From the NCBI RefSeq assembly GCF_034119865.1, contig NZ_CP139421.1, forward strand, positions 5,124,501-5,188,500: DNA of 64,000 bases, read 5' to 3'. The position numbers were made by a program, and so were the translations under genes. The stretch comes from Algoriphagus sp. NG3 (GTDB lineage Bacteria; Bacteroidota; Bacteroidia; Cytophagales; Cyclobacteriaceae). The notes beneath the pieces are model-generated. The model saw only the letters and a program-made list of their open reading frames with translations, had not been told where the DNA came from and did no database searches. Below, in pieces: positions 17,141-26,607 of the stretch; position 1 is the first letter of the stretch, and each line of letters opens with the position of its first letter.

Positions 17141-18705
17141 TACCATTCCACTGATATTGTTTCTTCCATCCAGGGCAATTTGATAATGCCTATACTCCAT
17201 GGAAGTCTGTCCAGAAGTATGTCAAAAGCCATTCGCTGAATGTGTAGTTGATAGCCTTTATGCACTTTTTTTAGAATTCCTTCTCTGGCGAAAAACCCTT
17301 CGGATACCATCTTTCCTGATTTGCTTTTTAAGGCTGTCCACTGAGTGGCCATGCTTTCCAAAAGAAGATTTGTTTCTTTGAGAAATTCCGGGTTTAGCTC
17401 TGCCGTGAAATCAATAGTTTCTGCTGTATTTATTCCACATAAGATTTTATTCAAAAGCAAGTCCGGCTCTTCCCATTCCTGTTGCTCCGGCATCATGGAC
17501 TGGAGAACGATAACAGCTGTAGATTGTGCGGGATCTGAGATGAATTTTCCGCTTTTTACTAACCCCAGATTTGTAAAAAATCTGGGTAAAAATGCAGCAG
17601 TCAGCACCAATCCTGCATTGTGGATAACTGTTTTTTCGTCTTCTTTAAAATTGAGATGTTTTAATGCGGATTTATCTTGATTTTGCTGATTAATGAAAAG
17701 ATTTTCAGTTGTGAATAAGTTTTTTTTGTTCGAAGGTATTTGAACGATTGATGCATAGACTTTATCCCAAAAATCTCCAAGATTAGTTTTTAATGCGATT
17801 TTTCTTTGTTTATAAATTTTTTGAAGTTCCCGATGAAAATGTTGTTTTTCTTCTTTTGTATAGTTTGGTCGCTGCTGGAATGTTATCCACATTAACTTGA
17901 TTAAAAAGTCAGCAAAGAGTGCTTCTTTTTTGGAGATTTTATCTGACAGAAGCTTAAATCCTTCAGTAAGGAAGGATTTGAATTCACCATCCTTGCCATA
18001 GGTGGCAAATACTAAAAATACTGCCAGTGTTTTTTGGATTTCTTCTTTAGTGATGAATTTATTTTTAGCGTAAACCAAAAGAATTTGGGATATGGATGAG
18101 AGGTCTGATTCAGAACCAAAATCAACTTCTAATTTTCCAAGAACTTGGTTCATATTCTTTGGTCGGACTAACTGGGCGATTCTTCTAGAAGTGACCCAGG
18201 AAATGGGATTTTTAGCTAGCCAAGACTTTAGCCGATCTGGATTTTGATCTAAAATCCTGTGGAAGATTTGAGCCAGCGAGAATCCAATTTTGGCACTTGC
18301 AAACCAAGGCAGGGTTCCTTTTTGAAGGAAATAAACCAGAATTTCCCAATCAGATTCCAAAGACTCTTCCGCTTTCTTTTGTGTTGAAGCTGAGTCTTTA
18401 TATTTATCTGGGTTCAGGTAGCTTTGCTCCACAAAGATTTTTCTCAGTTGCTCTTCCAGCGCATTTCGTAATCGCTGTTGCATCAGATCCACCGGAAGAT
18501 CCTTGGGGATTCTGCCCAGATCCAAGTCTAGCTTTTCAATACGGATGGGATTTCCCACTTGATCGTATTCATCCATCACTTGCTCCATGACAGGTATCAA
18601 ATGTTGGTAATAGATTTCCTGAAGGCTTTTTTGCCCAGCAAGAGCAGCTGTTTTGTTTCCAAATCCAGCTTCTATTACCTGTGTATGGATCAAGTGACTG
18701 CCCAT
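17140..18705 (-). CDS. eCIS tape measure protein (CIS_TMP, Afp14-like)
   Basis: A 521-aa, mostly helical protein beginning MGSHLIHTQVIEAGFGNK, the typical opening of contractile-injection-system tape measure proteins, followed by a conserved ~80-residue head (YYQHLIPVMEQVMDEY, IRIEKLDLDLG, LRNALEEQL). The centre is less conserved, Lys-rich and AT-rich at DNA level. A conserved tail reads HNAGLVLTAAFLPRFFTNLGL, then a C-terminal stretch with the WSIGIIKLPWM motif. The family sets tube and sheath length during assembly. It lies between the 1215-aa gene (TAATG overlap) and the ATPase gene (TAATG overlap), the same order as afp14-afp15. Confidence 0.87.
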   Translation of the reverse strand: MGSHLIHTQVIEAGFGNKTAALAGQKSLQEIYYQHLIPVMEQVMDEYDQVGNPIRIEKLDLDLGRIPKDLPVDLMQQRLRNALEEQLRKIFVEQSYLNPDKYKDSASTQKKAEESLESDWEILVYFLQKGTLPWFASAKIGFSLAQIFHRILDQNPDRLKSWLAKNPISWVTSRRIAQLVRPKNMNQVLGKLEVDFGSESDLSSISQILLVYAKNKFITKEEIQKTLAVFLVFATYGKDGEFKSFLTEGFKLLSDKISKKEALFADFLIKLMWITFQQRPNYTKEEKQHFHRELQKIYKQRKIALKTNLGDFWDKVYASIVQIPSNKKNLFTTENLFINQQNQDKSALKHLNFKEDEKTVIHNAGLVLTAAFLPRFFTNLGLVKSGKFISDPAQSTAVIVLQSMMPEQQEWEEPDLLLNKILCGINTAETIDFTAELNPEFLKETNLLLESMATQWTALKSKSGKMVSEGFFAREGILKKVHKGYQLHIQRMAFDILLDRLPWSIGIIKLPWMEETISVEW

Positions 18706-21700
18706 TATTTGCCTAGTAGTTTGTCGATCAATTTCGCTTTGGTGTCAGAAGTGGCTACTTCTATTGACTTCTCTTCCGAGATTTTTAGCAGCGTGTCTTT
18801 TTTAAAGAGTTCTAGATCCTTTCTGCTGATGGAGGAATCTGTCGTGGAGGCTTTGAAAGTTTCTACCAATACGTTTTTATCAGCGCCAGGGAGATAGACT
18901 ACATTCTTTGCATCCAAGTATTTTCTCAATTCGTCCTCTGGTAGCCGTGTTGCATCGATAATTATGGCTTCCCTTCTACTTGCGCCGCAATAGTAACTTT
19001 GATATTCTTCTATGTAATTGGCGTACTCTTCAGGACTAAGACTAGAGGTATCAGTCCCAACACTTTCCAAAATCATTCTTAGGAATCCTGGATTATTTGC
19101 TAAGGATTCACGAAGCTCAGTGGAAGTAAATCCTGCGGTGGACCGTAAACTTTCCAATAAATTGGCGTAAGTCAACTCTGAATTGCTTGATGAATAGGTG
19201 ACGCCCCGTGTTCTAGCAAGAATTTGTATAAATTCGCCATCCCAATCCGAGATGATTTCGGTAGAATAGCATTCTCTAGCCGGAATCGCACGAGGTACCA
19301 TCGTGATGTTGACCACCTCTTGGCTACAAACTTTTACTTCTTGGTTTTCAAATCCTTTCTGTTCAAATAGCACTGTTTGATTTGGTGAAGGAAACTGAAT
19401 TTCATAAGTACCATTATCACTGGTGTATGTCTCAATTTCTGTGTCCTTGATCGAGACTCTAACTTCATACATAGACGAACCGTCTACAGTGACAACCCTT
19501 CCCCTTACACCCATAGAAGTACAATCCGGATTGATTATGCCACCACAATTCTTGGCCTGATGATTTAAAATTGCTTGCTCTAGTTGTTCGTAGCTCAGCC
19601 CGTCTGTTGTAATATTTAAACAGCTTAGGAGTCGAATTCTAGACTCCTGATCTTCGAGAACATTGGAACGTATTTCATCCAAAGTGAATCCGTTAGTCTT
19701 GTTGAGATCTCCTAGCAACAACTCTACAGCTCGTGCATCAGGCTCATCAGAGGCTTCGATTTCCCTTATTTTTAGCGTTTCTCGTACCCTATCTATTCCC
19801 CAACAATTCAAAACATCAATGGAATAACATCCCTGCTCGCCTCGAACCCAGATAGTGACTTTCCCCTGATCACTTTCCCTGCTCACTTTATCTCTCAAAA
19901 TGTATTGGAAGGAATCAATTCCTGTAAAGCCGGATGCTGAAGTGTATCTGAAACTGTTGCTTTCTGGGTCTTTTTCCACTTTGCCATTTTGTGCCGAGCT
20001 ATCACCCACCAGGATTACTTCATATTCACGTCCATTGGTCAAGAAATCATTGCCTGTAATATCAATTCTGATTTGTCTCTCTGTGAATGCGATCGCATAA
20101 TCCGGCCTTGCGAATGGAGGCAATACGATGCTGTTTTCTCCACAAGGTTCTATGCAAGGCGTGCACTCGCAACAATAATAAGGTAGGCTGAAGTCACCGA
20201 TAATCCTTTTTTGCTTGGGATCATGAAGCAGGAAAAATGTTCCGTTTTTGTACACTCCAGCTTCATGGGTCAGGCCATTGTGCTTTTTCAGATAATTGGC
20301 AAACTGATTGGACTGGATCAGGACTTTGATTCTGGATTGATAGCTGACGTAAACTCGCTGGAGCTTCGCAAAGAAAAGAAGATCCAAAATCTGATAAAGG
20401 AAAGGGGAAAGTCTGGCCATAATGCCGTTGATAAATTCAAGTTCCTTCTCATTCCCATCTTTCACTTTTATTTCCTGAAGAAGCTTTTGCTCAATGAGTA
20501 CAAAATCTATCAAAAGCTGCAAGAGTTGTTTATAGGCATTTTGGAAAGCAAGCCAATTCAGGTCTTTCAGACATTCTGGAAGTGCCTTGGCCATAGACAG
20601 CAGCAATTCTAAAGTCTCAGATGCTATTAGGTAGAATTCATCCTTTGTGAAATCATCCTCACCATCCTCCTGCTTTGCATATTCAGTCGCATAATCAAAA
20701 AGTTCCTTGAGATCCTGAATGAACCCGGCGACAATCCTTCGTTGGAAAGCATATTCTTCCTGCAAGTCATTCCAGCCGCAATCCTCTAGGTACTCAGTTT
20801 CCTCACTTTCTCCCAAGTGAAGGACTTCCACATGTATAGGTAAATTGAACTGGAGGATCAGTTTTTTGATCTGGTTAACGGCTGCGTCAATCTCCTTGTT
20901 GAGATGCCCCTCGATTCTGAGAAATGGATAGCTTTCAATGTCATAGAACAAGGGGGTTTCCAAAGGAGATTTCGCTTCAGTTACTTCCTCATCTGGCTGA
21001 TTGTCGTAAGACTGAATACCGACCCGATAAGTGGAGTGCATCTGGAAGTTTCCTGGATCCGCCCAGTTTTCTTCCAATGAAAACCATTTGGAAACCGCAC
21101 TTTTCGACTTGATTTCGTAATAATATGGAATGGCTCGATCACCAAGAATTCCAAGCTTTTCACCCGAAGGAGTGATTTTGATAGGGAATTTTTCGCTTTC
21201 TCCTTTTTTGAAAATCCCTGTTTCCAGTTTCTCAATCAGCATAATCATTCTGCGATGTCGCTGAATACAGGTTTCTGCCAATAGTTTCTGAAGATTGAAA
21301 ATCGGAGGCTGCACAAAGCCATGTCTGTATTTCAGGAATTGTGCTTGGGTTTCTGAACTGGTTATAGCCCTTCCCAACATCAGGTGAAGCGGAAAAAGGG
21401 AGCTGTCTGTAACACAATTGTACCAAAGCTCCATGGCGGATTTTCTGAACTCGCTGTAAGCTTTGACTAGTTCTTTGGCAAAATCCAAGAGATATTGGAT
21501 GCCTTGAATATCATCTGGGCTTGCCTCAACCATAGCCATAATATCAGCAATTTTATTTTGGATAGCACCTGATTCAAGAGGGTTTTCGAAGCTGTAACTT
21601 TTGCTCAAAATCGGCTCGAATAGCTTATATGAAAGGGATAATGCCTCAAAAAAGTCCTTGCTGAGGGTTAACCCAATGAGCTTTTGGTAATAGTTGACAA

Positions 21701-22352
21701 AGGCTCCATATTCATTAGACTCAGGTTTTCCGGGATAGAAAAGTGGTTTTTGAACAGAGAATTCCGGCAAATCCAAAACACTTGGAAAGGGCGATTTGAC
21801 GTTGGACGATTTTGTAAGGATTTTATCCAGATCGCTTCCAGTTACTACCAATCTTCTGAGTGTAAAAAGCCGATCCTGACCACGGTCATCGCAGGCATTT
21901 CCAAGGCAGGATTTGAGGTCTTTGTCGAAAATCTCTATAAAAATCAGTACATATTTATCGTTAAGAAAATTGGCCGGATTATTCAGTTTCTTCACAGCAG
22001 TACTGTCTGTAGGCACCTCTGTAAGCAATTCAAAAAGGCTCGCTTCGTAGTCTTCGTTTTTGAAAGGGTTGTAATCTACCCCTTCAGGTAGGGAATAGGG
22101 TCTGTAATGCGTGGCATTGAAATTACCCGCTTGGATCAAAAACCCCTCAGAAGTGATTCCCAGACCTTTGGTGATTTGTAAGCCTTGCGGATAGGGCTGC
22201 ACCTGCATACCGCAGACGATTCCCATACCGATCAGCTTCGATCGGGTGAGCCTTCCCTGTTGATCTAAGTAGGCTGTGAGTTGGTTGAGCTGGGCGCTGG
22301 TGAGCACTTGGCTTCCTTCAAAAATCGGATAAGTTGAAATGATCTGGCTCAT
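18705..22352 (-). CDS. eCIS-associated 1215-aa multidomain protein, uncharacterised
   Basis: The position, after the second baseplate gene and before the tape measure, is where Afp/PVC loci carry the tail fibre (Afp13), but no fibre repeat is seen. N-terminal ~90 residues: a beta-rich FEGSQVLTSAQLNQLTAYLD domain. Residues about 215-700: long alpha-helical segments. Residues 727-737: a tight cysteine cluster (CCECTPCIEPC). About 743-836: an Ig/cadherin-like beta domain (ARPDYAIAF, GFTGIDSFQYIL). About 947-1017: a carboxypeptidase-regulatory-like fold (VRGRVVTVDGSS, DNGTYEIQFP). The C-terminus has short helical units resembling SAP/HeH modules (LPEDELRKYLDAKN). Sequence features fit a baseplate-attached structural or binding protein; a receptor-binding role is inference. 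Confidence 0.75.
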   Translation of the reverse strand: MSQIISTYPIFEGSQVLTSAQLNQLTAYLDQQGRLTRSKLIGMGIVCGMQVQPYPQGLQITKGLGITSEGFLIQAGNFNATHYRPYSLPEGVDYNPFKNEDYEASLFELLTEVPTDSTAVKKLNNPANFLNDKYVLIFIEIFDKDLKSCLGNACDDRGQDRLFTLRRLVVTGSDLDKILTKSSNVKSPFPSVLDLPEFSVQKPLFYPGKPESNEYGAFVNYYQKLIGLTLSKDFFEALSLSYKLFEPILSKSYSFENPLESGAIQNKIADIMAMVEASPDDIQGIQYLLDFAKELVKAYSEFRKSAMELWYNCVTDSSLFPLHLMLGRAITSSETQAQFLKYRHGFVQPPIFNLQKLLAETCIQRHRRMIMLIEKLETGIFKKGESEKFPIKITPSGEKLGILGDRAIPYYYEIKSKSAVSKWFSLEENWADPGNFQMHSTYRVGIQSYDNQPDEEVTEAKSPLETPLFYDIESYPFLRIEGHLNKEIDAAVNQIKKLILQFNLPIHVEVLHLGESEETEYLEDCGWNDLQEEYAFQRRIVAGFIQDLKELFDYATEYAKQEDGEDDFTKDEFYLIASETLELLLSMAKALPECLKDLNWLAFQNAYKQLLQLLIDFVLIEQKLLQEIKVKDGNEKELEFINGIMARLSPFLYQILDLLFFAKLQRVYVSYQSRIKVLIQSNQFANYLKKHNGLTHEAGVYKNGTFFLLHDPKQKRIIGDFSLPYYCCECTPCIEPCGENSIVLPPFARPDYAIAFTERQIRIDITGNDFLTNGREYEVILVGDSSAQNGKVEKDPESNSFRYTSASGFTGIDSFQYILRDKVSRESDQGKVTIWVRGEQGCYSIDVLNCWGIDRVRETLKIREIEASDEPDARAVELLLGDLNKTNGFTLDEIRSNVLEDQESRIRLLSCLNITTDGLSYEQLEQAILNHQAKNCGGIINPDCTSMGVRGRVVTVDGSSMYEVRVSIKDTEIETYTSDNGTYEIQFPSPNQTVLFEQKGFENQEVKVCSQEVVNITMVPRAIPARECYSTEIISDWDGEFIQILARTRGVTYSSSNSELTYANLLESLRSTAGFTSTELRESLANNPGFLRMILESVGTDTSSLSPEEYANYIEEYQSYYCGASRREAIIIDATRLPEDELRKYLDAKNVVYLPGADKNVLVETFKASTTDSSISRKDLELFKKDTLLKISEEKSIEVATSDTKAKLIDKLLGK

Positions 22353-22363
22353 AATCTTAGTTT

Positions 22364-25300
22364 TTAAAATTCTCCCAATGATGAAGAGTTGAGAATAATG
22401 GAGTTTTCCAAATTGTCATCCTCATCGCAATCGTGTAGTGTGCCGACAGGATAGACATTTCGGATTTGTGCCAAGGCTTCAATCAGCCCTGTAAGTGATT
22501 CTGAGAGTTTTTTGGGCTCTTTCTTGACCTTTAGCGATTCCAGTAGCCATATTTTCCAGGCCAGTTCCAGCGCTTTCATATGCTTAGGGTGAATCCAGCA
22601 AATCGTCAAAAAGACATGTGCAGGAGTTTCCCGCTTGATTTTTTTCTCAAGAAACCGTCTGAAATCAGTACTGGTAAATCTTCCTGCCCAATAGGGGAGA
22701 ATCACGTGTGCCATGCAGGTATAAGGATCATCCAAAGTGCAGACGCATTCATCTTCCGAATGTGGATTCAGCAAGTGATCCTCAACCGTTTCAGTGACCA
22801 ATCCACCCATTCCATCAGGAACTTTGTATTTTCCTTTCACCTTCGGACGGAGCAGGATATGCTCGATCAAATGCGTGCCTTCATGGCTGAAAAATTCCCT
22901 GACGAAAAACTGCTGAACCTTCTGGATGGCGATTTTTTCTGCTCCTCCAGCTATTCGGAATTGATCTCCGGACACAGAGAGCACCTCAAATTGACGGGAT
23001 AAAATCACCATTCCTCCAGGCTGCTCTTCCGGGTTTTCTGGATCTTCGATCAGATCTTTTCTTGGCTCAGATTTAGTTACCAAAATGGTGTCTCCGTCAA
23101 ATTCCTTTACTTCATGAATGGTGTAATAAATCAGGTGTTCGGTTTCTCTCATTAGAAATTGAGCCTCAAAATCATCGAAATTTTCAAATAAGGACGCATG
23201 AAGACCAGCTATGATAATCTCATGTTTTGGTAGGTCAAGTCTTATTATTTCAAAGGCTCTTTCGAAGTGAATCTGATCTCCTTTTTGTGGAAATGGAGTT
23301 CCTTTTAGGTCTATAAATGGCCCTTTTGCTGTTGCTTCTGAAATAGCGAGTTCCAAAGGTTCAAACCCACCCTGAACAAGCCAAGCATGACCCCAATCGC
23401 CGTTTTGTATGGCTGTGGCCAAAGGAGCATTGAAATCAGAATCAACGCTTTTTGCCAACACGCCACCTCGGATCGGATCGGTCAGGGAGAATCTATATGG
23501 CGAAGTATAAGGGGCTGGTTCAGGTACATAAGACCCATCAATTACTCCAGCGGTACATATCTGCCAAATGAGTTCTTCCAAACGTTCCTCTGCAAGCTCC
23601 TGAAGTTCTGTTTCTGAAGTAGCTCCAGGCACTTCCACTTCTAGACTTCCCTCGAGAAGTTGAGTCCCAGCTCCAAATGGCGCATCAAATAAGGCATATT
23701 CCAGCAAGTATTTAGGAGGAGCCGGAGCTAAACTGACTGTAATATTCGCCTGCCAAAATGCATCTAAGGCCAAGCTTAGATTTTTCCGGTTTGCCAAGGG
23801 ATTGTTAAAAAATTCATCCCTAAGAAGTCCCCAAAGCTCGGTTAACGCAAGTTCGGCATCTCCTCCTGGAGTATCGTCGCCAAAATCAACTTTGGTACTT
23901 TTGCCGACTAAATCACCTTCCCAAAGCAATTCGAAATAAAAGCCGGCATCTCCTAAACTGATTTGGAAATTCTCCAGATTTATGCCCAAAAGCAAGGCTA
24001 TTTCCAGAGCTTCTAGCGCTTTTTCTTGTGTTTGGAAATCTGCCGAAAGCTCAAATACCAGGCTGTCCAACTCATTTTTGACCTGTACTTTCCAAGTGTC
24101 TCCAACTTCTAAGATTTCAAAAGCAGAGGAGAATCGGAGCCAAGAAACTGGTTTCTTTCTGATTCCCATCAGTCCTTGGATCCGGTTTTCCAACCCAGAC
24201 AGATTCTCCTGATGCCAAAAGTTGCCGGCGATTTTATAATCGAAACCCTTGCCTCGTTCAGAAGAGATTTTGGGGTAATTGTTTAGGAAAGCCAGTTTAT
24301 CTTCAATCAGTCTGGTCTGTCCTTCGGTAGGGTTGAGTCGCAAAGCCAAAAGCCCATAATCTGTAAACTGCTCCGCAAATCTCCCAAGCAAATGATCCAA
24401 AAATCGGTTTCTCCTGACGTAAAAATCTTCCTTGCTTTCTGTGATTTCAGCTATAGAATCTTTCAGGCCGATCAGATCTTTCCAAAGCGGATTCCCATCC
24501 GGAACCAAGCCTTCAAGACTTTTGGAGAAATAGGTGGCATCTATCAGTGGATTTCCGAAGGCATCTTTTTCCTCATTGATGGAAAATAGATGACGGACAT
24601 TTGCCAGCTGACTGAGGTAATTTACCAATAGCTGTTCAAACACCATCAGGAAGGCTTTCAGCTGTTTTACCTGGGCTGAATCTGGTCTTCCTTGGGATTT
24701 GGGAAGCATGCCTGCCTCAGTGATTCCATAGACCAGAGGAAAATCATTTTGGATAGATTCATAATCATCCGGATCCTTGAAGCTTCCCCTTGGTAAATCA
24801 AAATCCAGTGTTGGATAATAGATTTTTTGTTTGCGTTCAGAAGCTCTGTACTCAATTAAAAGATCTTCTACCTTTTCCCGATTAGCCCGGAAAGGGAGCT
24901 CTTCTTTGTAATAAGTGATTTTTGAAAGTTCGGTATTAAGCCTTGGTACATAAAACTTATCCACAGCCAATTCCAAGCACCAACGGACGCTTTTCGAGGC
25001 GATTGCCCCCGATTCATTGTCCTGTGGTTTGTTGGCAATTTGTATACTTTTCACTGCCTCTACTCCATCAATATCCATAATAATGTGGATAAGATCAGTG
25101 GCGTGAATGCTGGATTTTCTATCGGCTTTCGCCAGATCTTCCTCATCTATGAATCCATGTTTCAGCAGCGGGCCTTCAAAAAGTTCTTCGGTCGGAATAC
25201 ACTGCGTTTCTTCCCAATTGCCCAGATACACCTTGTCATCGTCCATCAAAACAGGAGAAGGGAAGTTTGGTGTGAGGAGAATTTCGCAAAGGGCAGCGTT

Positions 25301-26605
25301 TTTTGGATCAGTTTTAAGTTCTAAGATTTCATACATACCCACATTACCACCCGAGCCTATGATACTGACTTTGGACTTTGTTTTTGGGTAAGCTTCTTTT
25401 GGGATTTCTATCCAGATTTTGGCTGGGTTTTGCTGGATTTTTGAGATGGGCAAAGCTTCATCTTTGCAGCGGTTCAGCATTTCCTCCAAGTCGTAAAAAT
25501 TCACCTGAGGCGAAAGAAAAGCACTGATCGCCTGAAAAATCAAGGCCTCGGTTTCATTGATCGGCGCATTTGGAGAAAGCTCAATATCTGCGCAAAGGAG
25601 TATTTCCTCCACTCGCAAGGCATGGAAATTCACAAAGTCCTCGCATAAGTTTCTATGGGCATGCAAACTCGCCTTTGCAGCATCAAGGATTTGGTTGATT
25701 TTAGCAACTTTGGCGAGATAAAGCGTCAAAATTCCTTCTGGGCTGGAATAAACAAATTGGTTTACCTGATTAGAAAGTGCCGCCAATCCATCCAAAGGAT
25801 CTAGTCCTTCTGCCACCAGTTTTGTCCCTTTGATCTCGATTAGATTACTGGGACTTAGGTCAAAATCCATGAAAATATCATCAGGGACATTCTGGAATTG
25901 TATTTCTATGGCATGGATACTTTTACGGATCGAAACAGGATCAGCCCAATCGACTTCTGCAGAATCCCATCTTGGAAATTCCACTTGGATATCGATCACT
26001 ACTCCGGCTATATCAGGATGCTCATCCACCTCGATCTCCATGCTGAGCTTATTTTCATTGAGGTCTCCGAGATTTTCTGTGGTATCAAATTCCAACAAAA
26101 CATCATAGAGAATGCCTAGCTTCAAGGCTTCTTCTGTCGTCGGGTAGGGTTTATAAGCTATTTTTTTCTCTTTTCTATCTGGGAAAATCTTAATCTCATT
26201 GGAGTCACGGATGATTAGCCAGGCATTTTTGATTCCAGCTCTAGGGCAAATCAAATCTTCCTCATCCACCACTTCCACATCCATCAGAAGCTTGCGGTAA
26301 TCATTAATCGTTACCGGAGTGCTTGGAAGAATCTCTGAAGCTTTGAAAAATTGATTGCTCAAACTTCCGCTTTCATCCGCTAAAAGATCCTGAACTGGAA
26401 AATTGCTTCTATATCCCAAGTCAGTAATTGCGTAGCTAAGCACCTCCAAAATTGTAATTCCAGGATCATGACTGTTGTAATCCGTCCAGATTTTGCCTGA
26501 AATCCGTTGGATATAGCTGATGGCTTCTGAGCGTAACAGCTCATAATCCATGCTTTTTTGGCCTGGTTTAGCTTTCGATATGGTGATTGATTTTTCCATA
26601 GTCAT
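22364..26605 (-). CDS. eCIS baseplate wedge protein (Afp12-like)
   Basis: About 1413 aa. The N-terminal signature, IWTDYNSHDPGITILEVLSY followed by AITDLGYR, is characteristic of large gp6/gp7-like baseplate proteins in Bacteroidota eCIS. The remaining sequence is mixed beta and helix without enzymatic motifs. A late segment (REFFSHEGTHLIEHILLRPK, then Cys-rich DECVCTLDDPYTCMAH) is also typical of these loci. It should form the baseplate wedge together with the protein encoded immediately upstream. The frame is open to TTG at 26611, but ATG at 26605, 2 nt after the previous stop, is the better start; ATG at 26599 is possible. Confidence 0.86.
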   Translation of the reverse strand: MTMEKSITISKAKPGQKSMDYELLRSEAISYIQRISGKIWTDYNSHDPGITILEVLSYAITDLGYRSNFPVQDLLADESGSLSNQFFKASEILPSTPVTINDYRKLLMDVEVVDEEDLICPRAGIKNAWLIIRDSNEIKIFPDRKEKKIAYKPYPTTEEALKLGILYDVLLEFDTTENLGDLNENKLSMEIEVDEHPDIAGVVIDIQVEFPRWDSAEVDWADPVSIRKSIHAIEIQFQNVPDDIFMDFDLSPSNLIEIKGTKLVAEGLDPLDGLAALSNQVNQFVYSSPEGILTLYLAKVAKINQILDAAKASLHAHRNLCEDFVNFHALRVEEILLCADIELSPNAPINETEALIFQAISAFLSPQVNFYDLEEMLNRCKDEALPISKIQQNPAKIWIEIPKEAYPKTKSKVSIIGSGGNVGMYEILELKTDPKNAALCEILLTPNFPSPVLMDDDKVYLGNWEETQCIPTEELFEGPLLKHGFIDEEDLAKADRKSSIHATDLIHIIMDIDGVEAVKSIQIANKPQDNESGAIASKSVRWCLELAVDKFYVPRLNTELSKITYYKEELPFRANREKVEDLLIEYRASERKQKIYYPTLDFDLPRGSFKDPDDYESIQNDFPLVYGITEAGMLPKSQGRPDSAQVKQLKAFLMVFEQLLVNYLSQLANVRHLFSINEEKDAFGNPLIDATYFSKSLEGLVPDGNPLWKDLIGLKDSIAEITESKEDFYVRRNRFLDHLLGRFAEQFTDYGLLALRLNPTEGQTRLIEDKLAFLNNYPKISSERGKGFDYKIAGNFWHQENLSGLENRIQGLMGIRKKPVSWLRFSSAFEILEVGDTWKVQVKNELDSLVFELSADFQTQEKALEALEIALLLGINLENFQISLGDAGFYFELLWEGDLVGKSTKVDFGDDTPGGDAELALTELWGLLRDEFFNNPLANRKNLSLALDAFWQANITVSLAPAPPKYLLEYALFDAPFGAGTQLLEGSLEVEVPGATSETELQELAEERLEELIWQICTAGVIDGSYVPEPAPYTSPYRFSLTDPIRGGVLAKSVDSDFNAPLATAIQNGDWGHAWLVQGGFEPLELAISEATAKGPFIDLKGTPFPQKGDQIHFERAFEIIRLDLPKHEIIIAGLHASLFENFDDFEAQFLMRETEHLIYYTIHEVKEFDGDTILVTKSEPRKDLIEDPENPEEQPGGMVILSRQFEVLSVSGDQFRIAGGAEKIAIQKVQQFFVREFFSHEGTHLIEHILLRPKVKGKYKVPDGMGGLVTETVEDHLLNPHSEDECVCTLDDPYTCMAHVILPYWAGRFTSTDFRRFLEKKIKRETPAHVFLTICWIHPKHMKALELAWKIWLLESLKVKKEPKKLSESLTGLIEALAQIRNVYPVGTLHDCDEDDNLENSIILNSSSLGEF

Positions 26606-26607
26606 GA

